40,942 bases of DNA, from assembly GCF_000308595.1 (NCBI RefSeq), contig NZ_BAGA01000030.1, positions 1 through 40,942 on the forward strand. The letters run 5' to 3'. The DNA is from Nocardia higoensis NBRC 100133 (GTDB lineage Bacteria; Actinomycetota; Actinomycetes; Mycobacteriales; Mycobacteriaceae). The notes beneath the pieces were generated by a model. The model was given only the letters and a program-made list of their open reading frames with translations, searched no databases and was not told the DNA's origin. The position numbers and the translations under genes were made by a program. Below, piece after piece: positions 1 to 7,126 of this stretch (positions within the stretch are counted from its first letter, which is position 1; every line of letters starts with the position of its first letter).

Positions 1-1206
1 CAACGCTTCCGGTGAGGTCGGGATCGCACCGGGTCCTGGCGTCGGCGTGGGTGTGCCGATGGCGGGATTCGGGCCGGTCGGGCGCAGTGTTTCGGGCGGA
101 GCGGAGGTCCCGCCGGGTCCGGTCGTCGACGTCGGGGTGCCGATGGCGGGGTTCGGGCCGGTCGGGCGCGGGGGTTGCGGAGTGCCGGGGGTCTCGCCGG
201 AGCGGGGTGTCGGCGTGGGTGTCCCGATCGAGGGGTTGGGGAATGCCTGCCCGTGAGTCTGTGGCGGTGCGGGCAGGTCGCCGGATGCGCGTGCGGGCGA
301 CGTCGGGGTGGGTGTGGGCGTGCCGATCGACGGGTTCGGCAGCGGCGGCTGTGGCGTCGGCGGGGCCGGGCGCAGGTCGCCGGTATCCCGCGCGGGAGGT
401 GTGGGCGTGCCGATGGCGGGGTCGGCCAGCGGTGACCGCTGGGCCCGCGGTGGGATCGGCAGTTCACCGGACCGGTGCGGCGGGAGCGCGGGCGGTGTGC
501 CGGCGGGGGGATCGGGCAGCGGCGGTTGGGCGGCGGAGGCAGGCGCGGATCCGGGCGCGGCCGGTGGGGCACCGGGTGGGCTCGACGGCACAACGGTGCC
601 CGCGGGCGGCAAAGCCGGGGCGGCCGGTGGGAAAGGCGGGGACGTCGGGGGCGGGGCATCCGCGGCGGAGCCCAGCGGGCGGAATCCGGCCGACGGCGTG
701 GTGGGCTGCCGGGTGGGCAGGCGGGAACCGGTGTCCTGTTCCGGCGCGCGTGCAGGCAGCCGGTTCTCCGGCGCCGCGTCCCACGGAGCGCGCTGGTCCG
801 CCGGTGCCGGTGCCGGGGGCGCAGGCGAAGTTCCGGGAGCGGAGGCATCCGGGCGCATCCCCCACGGCGCGGGAGCATGCGGAGGTTGTTCGGCCGCGGT
901 GGGCGGCGTGGACCGGGAATCGCGGAGCGCGGGGTCGTCGGCGTCGGGAGAAAGGGCGGGCTCGGCGGCAGGGGCGGCGGAACGCTCGTCCTTGTCGCGG
1001 CCGCCGAAGAAACGGCGCTTCTTGTCCTTGCGGCCGGAATCCTGGTCGCCCGAGGAACGGCCGCGCCTGCGCCTCGGGGCGGGCTCGTCGTCGATGAGTT
1101 CGTCGTGCGGAAGGTTCTGGACCGGCGGGGCGTCGTAGCTGTCGCCGGCATCGCTTTCCGACAGCCACGGCGGCAGCATGGGCAGGCCGTCGTCGATGCG
1201 ACTCAC
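1..1206 (-). CDS. Proline-rich repeat protein, N-terminal part (runs off the left edge)
   Basis: An open frame runs leftward from a GTG at 1204-1206 to the window edge without a stop (402 codons). The GTG is preceded by AGGGAG five bases upstream. Residues 1-50 are acidic with aromatic and leucine positions (start VSRIDDGLPMLPPWLSES), then comes a highly basic Arg/Lys patch around residues 50-75, and the rest is Pro/Ala/Thr-rich and probably disordered. The visible end holds five copies of a motif of the type N-P-[AS]-I-G-T-P-T, spaced 28-33 residues. No catalytic domain is in view. Proline-rich heads like this precede ParA/MinD-like ATPase domains in EspI-type proteins, but that is only an analogy because the C-terminus is outside the window. 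It is divergent from infA. Function unknown. Confidence 0.7.
   Translation of the reverse strand, partial: MSRIDDGLPMLPPWLSESDAGDSYDAPPVQNLPHDELIDDEPAPRRRRGRSSGDQDSGRKDKKRRFFGGRDKDERSAAPAAEPALSPDADDPALRDSRSTPPTAAEQPPHAPAPWGMRPDASAPGTSPAPPAPAPADQRAPWDAAPENRLPARAPEQDTGSRLPTRQPTTPSAGFRPLGSAADAPPPTSPPFPPAAPALPPAGTVVPSSPPGAPPAAPGSAPASAAQPPLPDPPAGTPPALPPHRSGELPIPPRAQRSPLADPAIGTPTPPARDTGDLRPAPPTPQPPLPNPSIGTPTPTPTSPARASGDLPAPPQTHGQAFPNPSIGTPTPTPRSGETPGTPQPPRPTGPNPAIGTPTSTTGPGGTSAPPETLRPTGPNPAIGTPTPTPGPGAIPTSPEAL
47..430 (-). repeat. Five imperfect 84-99 bp tandem repeats inside the proline-rich gene
   Basis: Related 20-odd bp cores start at about 47, 131, 215, 314 and 401 on the plus strand. They are spaced 84, 84, 99 and 87 bp, all multiples of three. 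They encode the repeated I-G-T-P-T peptide, with a more variable Pro/Gly/Arg stretch between. The first two units are the most alike and continue into a shared GGGCCGGTCGG, which points to recent unit duplication. Confidence 0.75.
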
Positions 1207-1555
1207 GAGCGCTCCCTGCGCTGCCTCACGACGTCCCCCTGGTAGAACTTCTCGACCGATGTCCGGACCGGTTCAGTTTACGGGACCCCACCGGCCCCGG
1301 GTGTCACAGGGAGCGCGGTCGCCCCGTCTACCCGAGGGGGCTTTTGCCTGATCGTCCAGCGGTCGGTAAGCTTGAGCGGCGGTGCACCCATGCGCCGATT
1401 GTTCTGCGTGCCACCTGTTCGGTGTCCCGCCGGGTGATCCCCGACGAGTACATCCAAGCAGAACCCTGCGAACGGCAAGCACGCGGACAACAACCCAGGC
1501 AAACAAACCAGGTTCGAGCGGCTCCGGCCGCCTCCGGGCCGGGAGCGCGGAGGAC
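1207..1555. other. Divergent intergenic region between the proline-rich gene and infA
   Basis: This 349 bp stretch has no credible gene. Toward the left gene it holds a possible minus-strand -10 TAAACT at 1275-1280, without a good -35. Toward infA it holds the promoter listed at 1344-1372. An eight-codon GTG frame on the minus strand (start near 1230) ends in a TGA that overlaps the GTG start of the proline-rich gene; it could be a coupling leader, but this is weak. A short GCCCC/GGGGC hairpin followed by TTTT lies at 1321-1345. Confidence 0.6.
1344..1372 (+). promoter_or_regulatory. Probable promoter of the infA ribosomal operon
   Basis: TTGCCT at 1344-1349 and TAAGCT at 1367-1372 are separated by exactly 17 bp and fit a housekeeping actinobacterial promoter (TTGNNN / TANNNT). 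The transcript would carry a leader of about 175 nt before infA. This is the best match by eye; no start-site data. Confidence 0.5.
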
Positions 1556-1777
1556 ATGGCGAAGAAAGACGGGGCCATCGAGGTCGAGGGTCGGGTTGTC
1601 GAACCGCTGCCCAATGCGATGTTCCGGATCGAGCTCGAGAACGGACACAAGGTTCTCGCGCACATCAGCGGGAAGATGCGGCAGCACTACATTCGCATCC
1701 TCCCCGAAGACCGCGTGGTCGTCGAGCTCTCGCCCTACGACCTGTCCCGCGGCCGCATCGTTTACCGCTACAAGTGA
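1556..1777 (+). CDS. infA: Translation initiation factor IF-1
   Basis: A 73-residue protein, the same length as other actinobacterial IF-1, consisting of one S1/OB-fold domain. It starts [20 protein letters not shown] and ends with the basic RGRIVYRYK tail. IF-1 binds the ribosomal A site during initiation and helps IF-2 and IF-3. The frame is open further upstream, but the ATG at 1556 follows a GGAGG and gives the family N-terminus. First gene of the operon that continues with rpmJ. The identification is secure. Confidence 0.97.
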
Positions 1778-1827
1778 GGTCGGGTCCCGGATCGCACCGG
1801 GGCGCGGCACGGTGAGTCCGGGCCGGC

Positions 1828-1915
1828 GGCGCAGCGATGCGCTGCGCCCGGAATCCCATAAAGAGACTTCCCCAGTCGTCGACTGGGGAAAAACTGTGTT
1901 CACACCCCTGTGAAC
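1828..1915 (+). other. Three consecutive perfect hairpins between infA and rpmJ
   Basis: Within 90 bp there are three perfect inverted repeats: 1828-1836/1840-1848 (9 bp, loop ATG), 1868-1877/1881-1890 (10 bp, TTCCCCAGTC, loop GTC) and 1898-1904/1909-1915 (7 bp, GTTCACA, loop CCCC). The second is followed by AAAA, not a T tract, so it is not a classical terminator on the plus strand. They may act as attenuators, RNA-processing sites or protein-binding sites setting infA against downstream expression. Confidence 0.65.
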
Positions 1916-1935
1916 CCGCAACAGATTGGACAGAC

Positions 1936-2049
1936 GTGAAGGTTCAGCCGAGCGTCAAGAAGATCTGCGAAAAGTGCAAGGTGATCCGCCGTAACGGGCG
2001 GGTCATGGTGATCTGCGACAACCTGCGCCACAAGCAGCGCCAGGGCTGA
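1936..2049 (+). CDS. rpmJ: 50S ribosomal protein L36
   Basis: A 37-residue protein starting at a GTG, with the zinc-ribbon pattern of L36: Cys-X2-Cys in KICEKCK, then a Cys in VICDN and His in LRHKQRQG. This is the zinc-binding (C+) form. It sits in the large subunit near the peptidyl transferase region. The gene stands alone between infA, behind three hairpins, and rpsM, 217 bp downstream. Short, but every family position is present. Confidence 0.96.
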   Translation: MKVQPSVKKICEKCKVIRRNGRVMVICDNLRHKQRQG

Positions 2050-2266
2050 TCGCGAACCACCGCCGGGCACCGATCGCCTGATCGGCTTGGCCAACAAAGA
2101 AGAACTCCCAGCTCCAGCTGCACGCTGTGGAAATTCGGGCTCTTCCCCTGCGGAGGACAACCCGGGGCGTGCACGCCAACCATCGGTCCGGAGGCCGATG
2201 CCCCGAATCAACAGACGCGGGGACGGACAGGGAGCAGACCTCCGACAACGATAAGGAACTGCCACC
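2050..2266 (+). other. Leader region before rpsM
   Basis: A 217 bp gap inside the ribosomal operon, with no gene. It holds small inverted repeats such as CCGATC/GATCGG (near 2069-2084) and ATCGG/CCGAT (near 2183-2200), and ends in AAGGAACTGCCACC before the rpsM ATG. In E. coli the S4 protein represses its operon through a pseudoknot in the leader just before rpsM. The position matches, but I cannot show the same fold here. Confidence 0.35.
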
Positions 2267-2638
2267 ATGGCACGTCTGATGGGCGTCGATCTCCCGCGCG
2301 AAAAGCGCATGGAGATCGCACTGACCTACATTTTCGGCATCGGCCGTACCCGCTCCAAGGAGATCCTCGAGGCCACCGGCGTCAGCCCGGACCTGCGCTC
2401 GAAGGATCTGAGCGACGACGACCTGACCAAGCTCCGCGACTACATCGAGGCCTCGGAGTTCAAGGTCGAAGGCGATCTGCGCCGTGAGGTGCAGGCCGAC
2501 ATCCGTCGCAAGATCGAGATCGGCTGCTACCAGGGTCTGCGGCACCGTCGCGGTCTGCCGGTGCGCGGCCAGCGCACCAAGACCAACGCGCGTACGCGCA
2601 AGGGTCCGAAGAAGACCGTCGCCGGCAAGAAGAAGTAG
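2267..2638 (+). CDS. rpsM: 30S ribosomal protein S13
   Basis: A 123-residue protein, starting [20 protein letters not shown], with the helix-two-turn-helix core ([18 protein letters not shown]), the conserved [20 protein letters not shown] signature and a Lys-rich tail. It sits in the head of the small subunit and contacts the P-site tRNA and the intersubunit bridges. It is followed after nine bases by rpsK in the usual order S13-S11-S4-alpha-L17. No anomaly. Confidence 0.98.
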   Translation: MARLMGVDLPREKRMEIALTYIFGIGRTRSKEILEATGVSPDLRSKDLSDDDLTKLRDYIEASEFKVEGDLRREVQADIRRKIEIGCYQGLRHRRGLPVRGQRTKTNARTRKGPKKTVAGKKK

Positions 2639-2647
2639 GGATAACCG

Positions 2648-3061
2648 ATGCCTCCGAAGAGTCGGGCCACCGGCCCGAAGAAGACCCAGAAGGCGCGTCG
2701 CAGGGACAAGAAGAACGTCCCGCACGGCAACGCGCACATCAAGAGCACGTTCAACAACACGATCGTGTCGATCACCGACCCCAACGGCAACGTCATCTCC
2801 TGGGCGTCCTCGGGTCACGTCGGCTTCAAGGGTTCGCGCAAGTCGACCCCCTTCGCCGCTCAGCTGGCCGCCGAGAACGCGGCCCGCAAGGCGCAGGAGC
2901 ACGGCGTCAAGAAGGTCGACGTGTTCGTCAAGGGCCCGGGTTCGGGCCGCGAGACCGCGATCCGTTCGCTGCAGGCCGCGGGCCTGGAAGTGGGCACGAT
3001 CTCCGATGTCACCCCGCAGCCGCACAACGGCTGCCGTCCGCCCAAGCGGCGTCGCGTCTAG
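2648..3061 (+). CDS. rpsK: 30S ribosomal protein S11
   Basis: A 137-residue protein starting [20 protein letters not shown]. It has a basic N-terminal tail, the [16 protein letters not shown] core and the C-terminal [18 protein letters not shown] that is nearly invariant in bacteria. It helps form the platform of the small subunit near the mRNA exit. Start ATG 2648, ten bases after the rpsM stop and preceded by GGGATAACCG. Same operon, close spacing. Confidence 0.98.
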   Translation: MPPKSRATGPKKTQKARRRDKKNVPHGNAHIKSTFNNTIVSITDPNGNVISWASSGHVGFKGSRKSTPFAAQLAAENAARKAQEHGVKKVDVFVKGPGSGRETAIRSLQAAGLEVGTISDVTPQPHNGCRPPKRRRV

Positions 3062-3081
3062 CGGGAAAGGAATAGCGAACA

Positions 3082-3687
3082 ATGGCTCGTTACACAGGCC
3101 CTATCACCCGCAAGTCGCGTCGTCTGCGCGTCGACCTGGTCGGTGGTGACCAGGCGTTCGAACGTCGCCCCTACCCGCCGGGCCAGCACGGCCGCGCGCG
3201 GATCAAGGAGAGCGAGTACCTGCTCCAGCTGCAGGAGAAGCAGAAGGCCCGCTTCTCCTACGGCGTGATGGAGAAGCAGTTCCGTCGCTACTACGAAGAG
3301 GCCAACCGCCAGAAGGGCAAGACGGGTGACAACCTGCTCCGCCTGCTGGAGACCCGCCTCGACAACGTGGTGTACCGCGCCGGTCTGGCTCGCACCCGCC
3401 GCCAGGCTCGTCAGCTCGTCAGCCACGGCCACTTCCTGGTCAACGGCGTGAAGGTCGACGTGCCCAGCTACCGCGTCTCCCAGTACGACATCATCGATGT
3501 CAAGGAGAAGTCGCTGCCGACCCTGCCCTTCCAGGTGGCTCGCGAGACCATCGGCGACCGGCCGGTTCCCGGCTGGCTGCAGGTGATCCCCGGTCGTCTG
3601 CGGATCCTGGTCCACCAGGAGCCCGAGCGCGCGCAGATCGATGTGCCGCTGCAGGAACAGCTGATCGTCGAGTACTACTCGAAGTAA
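3082..3687 (+). CDS. rpsD: 30S ribosomal protein S4
   Basis: A 201-residue protein, starting MARYTGPITRKSRRLRVDLV, with the S4 N-terminal domain and the RNA-binding S4 fold around residues 92-155 (LDNVVYRAGLARTRRQARQL, then HGHFLVNG). The N-terminus lacks the zinc-binding cysteines found in some S4 proteins, so this is the Cys-free form. S4 is a primary assembly protein and in many bacteria also represses its own operon. Strong GGGAAAGGAATAGCGAAC leader before the ATG. Confidence 0.98.
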   Translation: MARYTGPITRKSRRLRVDLVGGDQAFERRPYPPGQHGRARIKESEYLLQLQEKQKARFSYGVMEKQFRRYYEEANRQKGKTGDNLLRLLETRLDNVVYRAGLARTRRQARQLVSHGHFLVNGVKVDVPSYRVSQYDIIDVKEKSLPTLPFQVARETIGDRPVPGWLQVIPGRLRILVHQEPERAQIDVPLQEQLIVEYYSK

Positions 3688-3709
3688 TTCAGCGCGCTGT
3701 GCCGCTGGT

Positions 3710-3739
3710 GTGTGGCCGTTCGACGACGAGCGGCCACAC
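3710..3739 (+). terminator. Hairpin between rpsD and rpoA
   Basis: GTGTGGCCG at 3710-3718 pairs perfectly with CGGCCACAC at 3731-3739 across a 12-nt loop. No T tract follows. Its place before rpoA suggests partial termination or processing, uncoupling RNA polymerase alpha from the ribosomal proteins. Confidence 0.55.
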
Positions 3740-3795
3740 GCAACCCCTGAAACGTGGCGTCAAATAGCGGGCGCCCTAGAAGGAGGAAGATCCTC

Positions 3796-4854
3796 ATGCT
3801 GATTTCCCAGCGACCGACGCTGACCGAAGAGGTCGTCGCCGAGAACCGGTCGAAGTTCACCATCGAGCCCCTCGAGCCGGGCTTCGGCTACACCCTCGGC
3901 AACTCGCTGCGGCGCACCCTGCTGTCCTCGATTCCGGGGGCCGCGGTCACGAGCATCCGCATCGACGGCGTTCTGCACGAGTTCACCACCGTCCCCGGCG
4001 TGAAGGAGGATGTCACCGACATCATCCTGAACCTCAAGGGCCTGGTCGTGTCCTCGGAGGAGGACGAGCCGGTCACCATGTACGTGCGCAAGCAGGGTCC
4101 GGGCACCGTCACCGCCGGTGACATCGTGCCGCCTGCCGGTGTCGTCGTGCACAACCCGGACATGCACATCGCCACCCTGAACGACAAGGGCAAGCTCGAG
4201 ATCGAGCTCGTCGTCGAGCGGGGCCGCGGCTACGTGCCCGCCGTGCAGAACAAGGCGTCCGGCGCGGAGATCGGCCGGATCCCGGTGGACTCGATCTACT
4301 CGCCGGTGCTCAAGGTGACCTACAAGGTCGAGGCGACCCGTGTCGAGCAGCGCACCGACTTCGACCGGCTCATCCTGGACGTGGAGACCAAGAACTCCAT
4401 CAGCGCGCGGGACGCGCTCGCCTCGGCGGGCAAGACCCTGGTCGAACTGTTCGGCCTGGCCCGTGAACTGAACGTCGAAGCCGAAGGCATCGAGATCGGC
4501 CCCTCGCCGGCCGAGGCGGATCACATCGCCTCGTTCGGTCTGCCGATCGAGGACCTGGACCTCACCGTCCGGTCCTACAACTGCCTCAAGCGCGAGGGTG
4601 TGCACACGGTGGGCGAGCTGGTGGCCCGCACCGAGTCGGACCTGCTGGACATCCGCAACTTCGGCCAGAAGTCCATCGACGAGGTGAAGGTCAAGCTGCA
4701 CGCGCTGGGCCTCTCGCTCAAGGACAGCCCGGCGTCGTTCGACCCGTCCTCCGTGGTGGGTTACGACGCGAGCACCGGAACGTGGAGCGACAGCGGCACT
4801 TTCAGCGACAACGACGGCGGCGAGCAGGACTACGCCGAGACCGAACAGCTCTAG
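3796..4854 (+). CDS. rpoA: DNA-directed RNA polymerase subunit alpha
   Basis: A 352-residue protein, against 347 in M. tuberculosis, with near-identical sequence by eye. The alpha-NTD (residues 1-230, [20 protein letters not shown]) dimerises and nucleates the core enzyme. The alpha-CTD (about 255-320, [20 protein letters not shown] and [14 protein letters not shown]) binds UP elements and activators. The acidic tail ends YAETEQL. I chose ATG 3796 because it gives the conserved MLISQRPTL and follows AGGAGGA at 3780-3786; an in-frame GTG at 3754 has no such support. Confidence 0.98.
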   Translation: MLISQRPTLTEEVVAENRSKFTIEPLEPGFGYTLGNSLRRTLLSSIPGAAVTSIRIDGVLHEFTTVPGVKEDVTDIILNLKGLVVSSEEDEPVTMYVRKQGPGTVTAGDIVPPAGVVVHNPDMHIATLNDKGKLEIELVVERGRGYVPAVQNKASGAEIGRIPVDSIYSPVLKVTYKVEATRVEQRTDFDRLILDVETKNSISARDALASAGKTLVELFGLARELNVEAEGIEIGPSPAEADHIASFGLPIEDLDLTVRSYNCLKREGVHTVGELVARTESDLLDIRNFGQKSIDEVKVKLHALGLSLKDSPASFDPSSVVGYDASTGTWSDSGTFSDNDGGEQDYAETEQL

Positions 4855-4976
4855 GCGGCCGGGGTAGGCACCCAGGTCTGCCTTGACCCGCGGCGTGAGC
4901 GACGGGCCCGTAGGCGGTAGCGAAGCGTCACCGCGCAGGGCCCCGCGATCGCCGCAATCCAACAAGGAGAACAACA

Positions 4977-5498
4977 ATGCCTAAGCCCAAGAAGGGTGCC
5001 CGCTTCGGCGGGTCGGCGTCGCACCAGAAGGCGATCTTCGCCAATCTGGCGACGGCGCTCTTCGAGCACGGCCGGATCACCACGACCGAATCCAAGGCCA
5101 AGGCCGTGCGTCCCTACGCCGAGAAGCTCATCACCAAGGCGAAGGGCGGCACGCTCGCCGATCGTCGTGAGGTGCTGAAGGTGATCCGCAACAAGGACGT
5201 CGTGCACGCGCTCTTCGCCGAGATCGGGCCGTCGTTCGAGGGTCGTGAGGGTGGCTACACCCGCATCACCAAGACGCTGCCCCGCAAGGGTGACAATGCG
5301 CCGATGGCGATCATCGAGCTGGTCCGGGAGAAGACCGTGACCAACGAAGCCGATCGCGCCCGCCGCGTGGCCGCCTCCAAGAAGGCCGAAGAGGCTCCCG
5401 CCGAGGAGACCGCCGAGACCACCGAGGCCCCGGCTGCCGAGGCCAAGGCTGACGAGGCTCCGGCCGAAGAGTCCGCCGAGGACAAGAAGGAAGCCTGA
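4977..5498 (+). CDS. rplQ: 50S ribosomal protein L17
   Basis: A 173-residue protein. Residues 1-120 are the L17 domain ([20 protein letters not shown], then the [20 protein letters not shown] stretch). Residues 125-173 form a low-complexity Glu/Ala tail ([21 protein letters not shown]) that most bacterial L17 proteins lack but actinobacterial ones often carry. Located near the polypeptide exit tunnel. Preceded by AAGGAGAACAAC and followed by a strong hairpin at 5521-5550. Confidence 0.97.
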   Translation: MPKPKKGARFGGSASHQKAIFANLATALFEHGRITTTESKAKAVRPYAEKLITKAKGGTLADRREVLKVIRNKDVVHALFAEIGPSFEGREGGYTRITKTLPRKGDNAPMAIIELVREKTVTNEADRARRVAASKKAEEAPAEETAETTEAPAAEAKADEAPAEESAEDKKEA

Positions 5499-5514
5499 GC
5501 TGACTCGGGATTCC

Positions 5515-6366
5515 ATGGATGAGCCCGCCGCCCTCCGGGGTGGCGGGCTCATTCGCGTGCGGCTCGACATCTCCTACGACGGCACCGATTTCACCGGCTG
5601 GGCCAGGCAGCCCGGGCTGCGCACCGTGCAGGGCGTGCTGGAGGAGTCGCTGTCCAAGGTGTTCCGTGAGCCGATCCAGCTGACCGTCGCGGGCCGGACG
5701 GATGCGGGCGTGCACGCGGAGGGACAGGTCGCGCATTTCGACACCGCGGCCGAATTCGACGGGCCGAAGCTGGTGCACCGGCTGGCCAGGTTCCTGCCGA
5801 AAGATGTGCGGGTCACCGACGCCAGGGTGGCGCCGCCCGAGTTCGATGCCCGGTTCTCGGCGATCCGGCGGCACTACGTCTATCGTCTGACCACCGCGCC
5901 CTACGGGGCAGAGCCGCTCGCGGCCCGCAGTGTGGTCCCGTGCAAGCCGGGAGTGGATCTCGAGGCGATGCGCGCGGCGTCGCGAAAGCTGTTGGGGCTG
6001 CACGATTTCGCGGCGTTCTGCCGCAGGCGCGAGGGCGCCACGACGGTGCGTGAGCTCCAGCGCTACGACTGGGAACGACAGGGTGATCTGCTGGTCGCGC
6101 ACGTCAGCGCGGACGCCTTCTGCTGGTCGATGGTGCGCAGCCTGGTCGGCGCGGTGCTCGCGGTGGGGGAGGGCAGGCGCACCCCGGATTGGGCCGGCGG
6201 ACTGCTGCGCGAGTCGCAGCGCTCGAGCGCGGTCACCGTCGCGCCCGCGCACGGTCTCAGCCTCGTCGCCGTGGACTATCCGGCGGACCAGGATCTGGCC
6301 GCCCGCAATGCGCAGACCAGGGAGATGCGGACCGTGCCCGCGCCGGAAGGCTGCTGCGGGGACTGA
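5515..6366 (+). CDS. truA: tRNA pseudouridine(38-40) synthase TruA
   Basis: Converts uridines 38-40 of the tRNA anticodon stem to pseudouridine. The frame has the hallmarks: [19 protein letters not shown] near the start, the catalytic Asp in [18 protein letters not shown] (Asp63 from this start), [28 protein letters not shown] and [16 protein letters not shown]. It ends in a Cys-rich PEGCCGD. From ATG 5515 it is 283 residues. The first 12 codons lie on a perfect hairpin (5521-5550), and a GTG at 5557 would give 269 residues while keeping the whole core, so the start is uncertain. Actinobacterial relatives have about ten residues before the core, which favours 5515. Confidence 0.9.
   Translation: MDEPAALRGGGLIRVRLDISYDGTDFTGWARQPGLRTVQGVLEESLSKVFREPIQLTVAGRTDAGVHAEGQVAHFDTAAEFDGPKLVHRLARFLPKDVRVTDARVAPPEFDARFSAIRRHYVYRLTTAPYGAEPLAARSVVPCKPGVDLEAMRAASRKLLGLHDFAAFCRRREGATTVRELQRYDWERQGDLLVAHVSADAFCWSMVRSLVGAVLAVGEGRRTPDWAGGLLRESQRSSAVTVAPAHGLSLVAVDYPADQDLAARNAQTREMRTVPAPEGCCGD
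5521..5550 (+). terminator. Strong hairpin after rplQ, overlapping the truA N-terminus
   Basis: GAGCCCGCC (5521-5529) pairs perfectly with GGCGGGCTC (5542-5550). The loop can extend the stem by a G-T and three G-C pairs with a TCCG tetraloop (5534-5537), about 13 pairs in all. There is no T tract, as usual for high-GC terminators. It begins six bases after the annotated truA ATG, so it is either the operon terminator, with truA starting later, or an RNA element controlling truA. Confidence 0.6.
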
Positions 6367-6388
6367 TCTCGCCGTCCGCCGAACGACC

Positions 6389-6420
6389 GACGCGCGCCGC
6401 CGATTTCGGCGACGCGCGTC
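6389..6420. terminator. Bidirectional terminator between truA and hsp20
   Basis: GACGCGCG (6389-6396) pairs with CGCGCGTC (6413-6420). Inside, after one C-A mismatch, CGCCG (6398-6402) pairs with CGGCG (6407-6411) around an ATTT loop. It lies between two convergent genes. Confidence 0.75.
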
Positions 6421-6458
6421 GTGGTCGTGGATCCGATGCGGGCAAGGCGTGGGACGGG

Positions 6459-6902
6459 TCAGTCGCCGGTACCGGCCTCGATGGTCTTCGGCTCGGAGCC
6501 GCCGGTGATCTCGATGCGGCGCGGCTTGGCCCGTTCGGCGACGGGGATGGTCACCGACAGCACACCGTTGTTGTAGGTGGCGCTGATCTTGTCGGTGTCG
6601 ACGTTGTCGCCGAGCGACAGCTGACGCATGTAGGTGCCCGCGAAGCGTTCCGAGGCGATCCACTGGACGCCTTCGTCGCTGGGAAGGCTGCGCTGGGCGC
6701 GCAGCGTCAGGGTGCCGTTGTCCACGCTCACGTCGACCGAGCCCGGATCGACGCCGGGAAGGTCGGCGTTGAGGACGTAATGGTCGCCCGCCTTGAACAG
6801 ATCCATCGGCATGAAACGGGGCGCGCGTGCGGTTCCGGCGCCCTCGCCGAGCAGCTGGCGTGCGACGGTGTCGATGTCATGGAATGGATCGAATCGCAGC
6901 AC
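6459..6902 (-). CDS. Small heat-shock protein, Hsp20 / 18-kDa antigen family
   Basis: An ATP-independent holdase chaperone of 147 residues. The N-terminus (start VLRFDPFHDIDTVARQLLG) and the alpha-crystallin domain (about 30-130: FMPMDLFKAGDHYVLNADLP, VDVSVDNGTLTLRAQR, then NNGVLSVTIPVAERAKPRRI) closely follow the mycobacterial 18-kDa antigen, including the ending GVL-x-x-x-IPVAERAKPR. The frame is open upstream to 7256, but GGAGGTGA five bases before the GTG at 6902 fixes the start. It is the only gene on this strand here and has its own heat-shock promoter with a CIRCE operator. Confidence 0.92.
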   Translation of the reverse strand: MLRFDPFHDIDTVARQLLGEGAGTARAPRFMPMDLFKAGDHYVLNADLPGVDPGSVDVSVDNGTLTLRAQRSLPSDEGVQWIASERFAGTYMRQLSLGDNVDTDKISATYNNGVLSVTIPVAERAKPRRIEITGGSEPKTIEAGTGD

Positions 6903-6972
6903 AGCAATCACCTCCCACTCGATCACTGCGACGCCCACTTCCTCGATGAGCGCCGGAAGCTGTGCACCGCCG

Positions 6973-7002
6973 ATATTAGCACTCTCTAGTTGAGAGTGCC
7001 AG
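6973..7002 (-). promoter_or_regulatory. hsp20 promoter with a CIRCE (HrcA) operator between -35 and -10
   Basis: Read on the minus strand, CTGGCACTC-N9-GAGTGCTAA occupies 6976-7002. The right arm matches the CIRCE consensus TTAGCACTC-N9-GAGTGCTAA perfectly and the left arm 7 of 9. A -35 CTGGCA (6997-7002) and a -10 TAATAT (6973-6978) with an 18-bp spacer flank and overlap the operator, so bound HrcA would block RNA polymerase. The leader to the GTG is about 60 nt. Confidence 0.85.
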
Positions 7003-7126
7003 CATTGTTGCTCCGAGGAAGATGTGGGCCGCCGGAGTTGCCGTGGGGACGAAAGGGTTCGAAGGGTTCTCCACGGGGAATGCCGTGATCCGGAATGCAT
7101 ATGACTAGGCGGAGGTTGGTTCCGGC

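Noticed and set aside
47..430. Regularly spaced repeats considered as a CRISPR array.
   Set aside because: Spacing is a multiple of three, spacers are similar to each other, and the repeats code for a regular peptide.
12..1245. Three long plus-strand open frames over the first 1.2 kb.
   Set aside because: They are Arg/Gly/Ala-rich shadows of the minus-strand proline-rich gene, which has the coherent repeats and a ribosome site.
1321..1345. GCCCC/GGGGC hairpin followed by TTTT, like a terminator.
   Set aside because: The stem is short with a mismatch, and there is no plus-strand gene upstream for it to end; it abuts the likely infA promoter.
2050..2266. S4-binding pseudoknot claimed as a definite regulator.
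   Set aside because: Only short inverted repeats are visible by eye, so it is listed as an uncertain leader and not as a regulatory element.
3760..4977. A 405-codon minus-strand open frame opposite rpoA.
   Set aside because: It is an antisense shadow of a highly conserved gene and has no family features.
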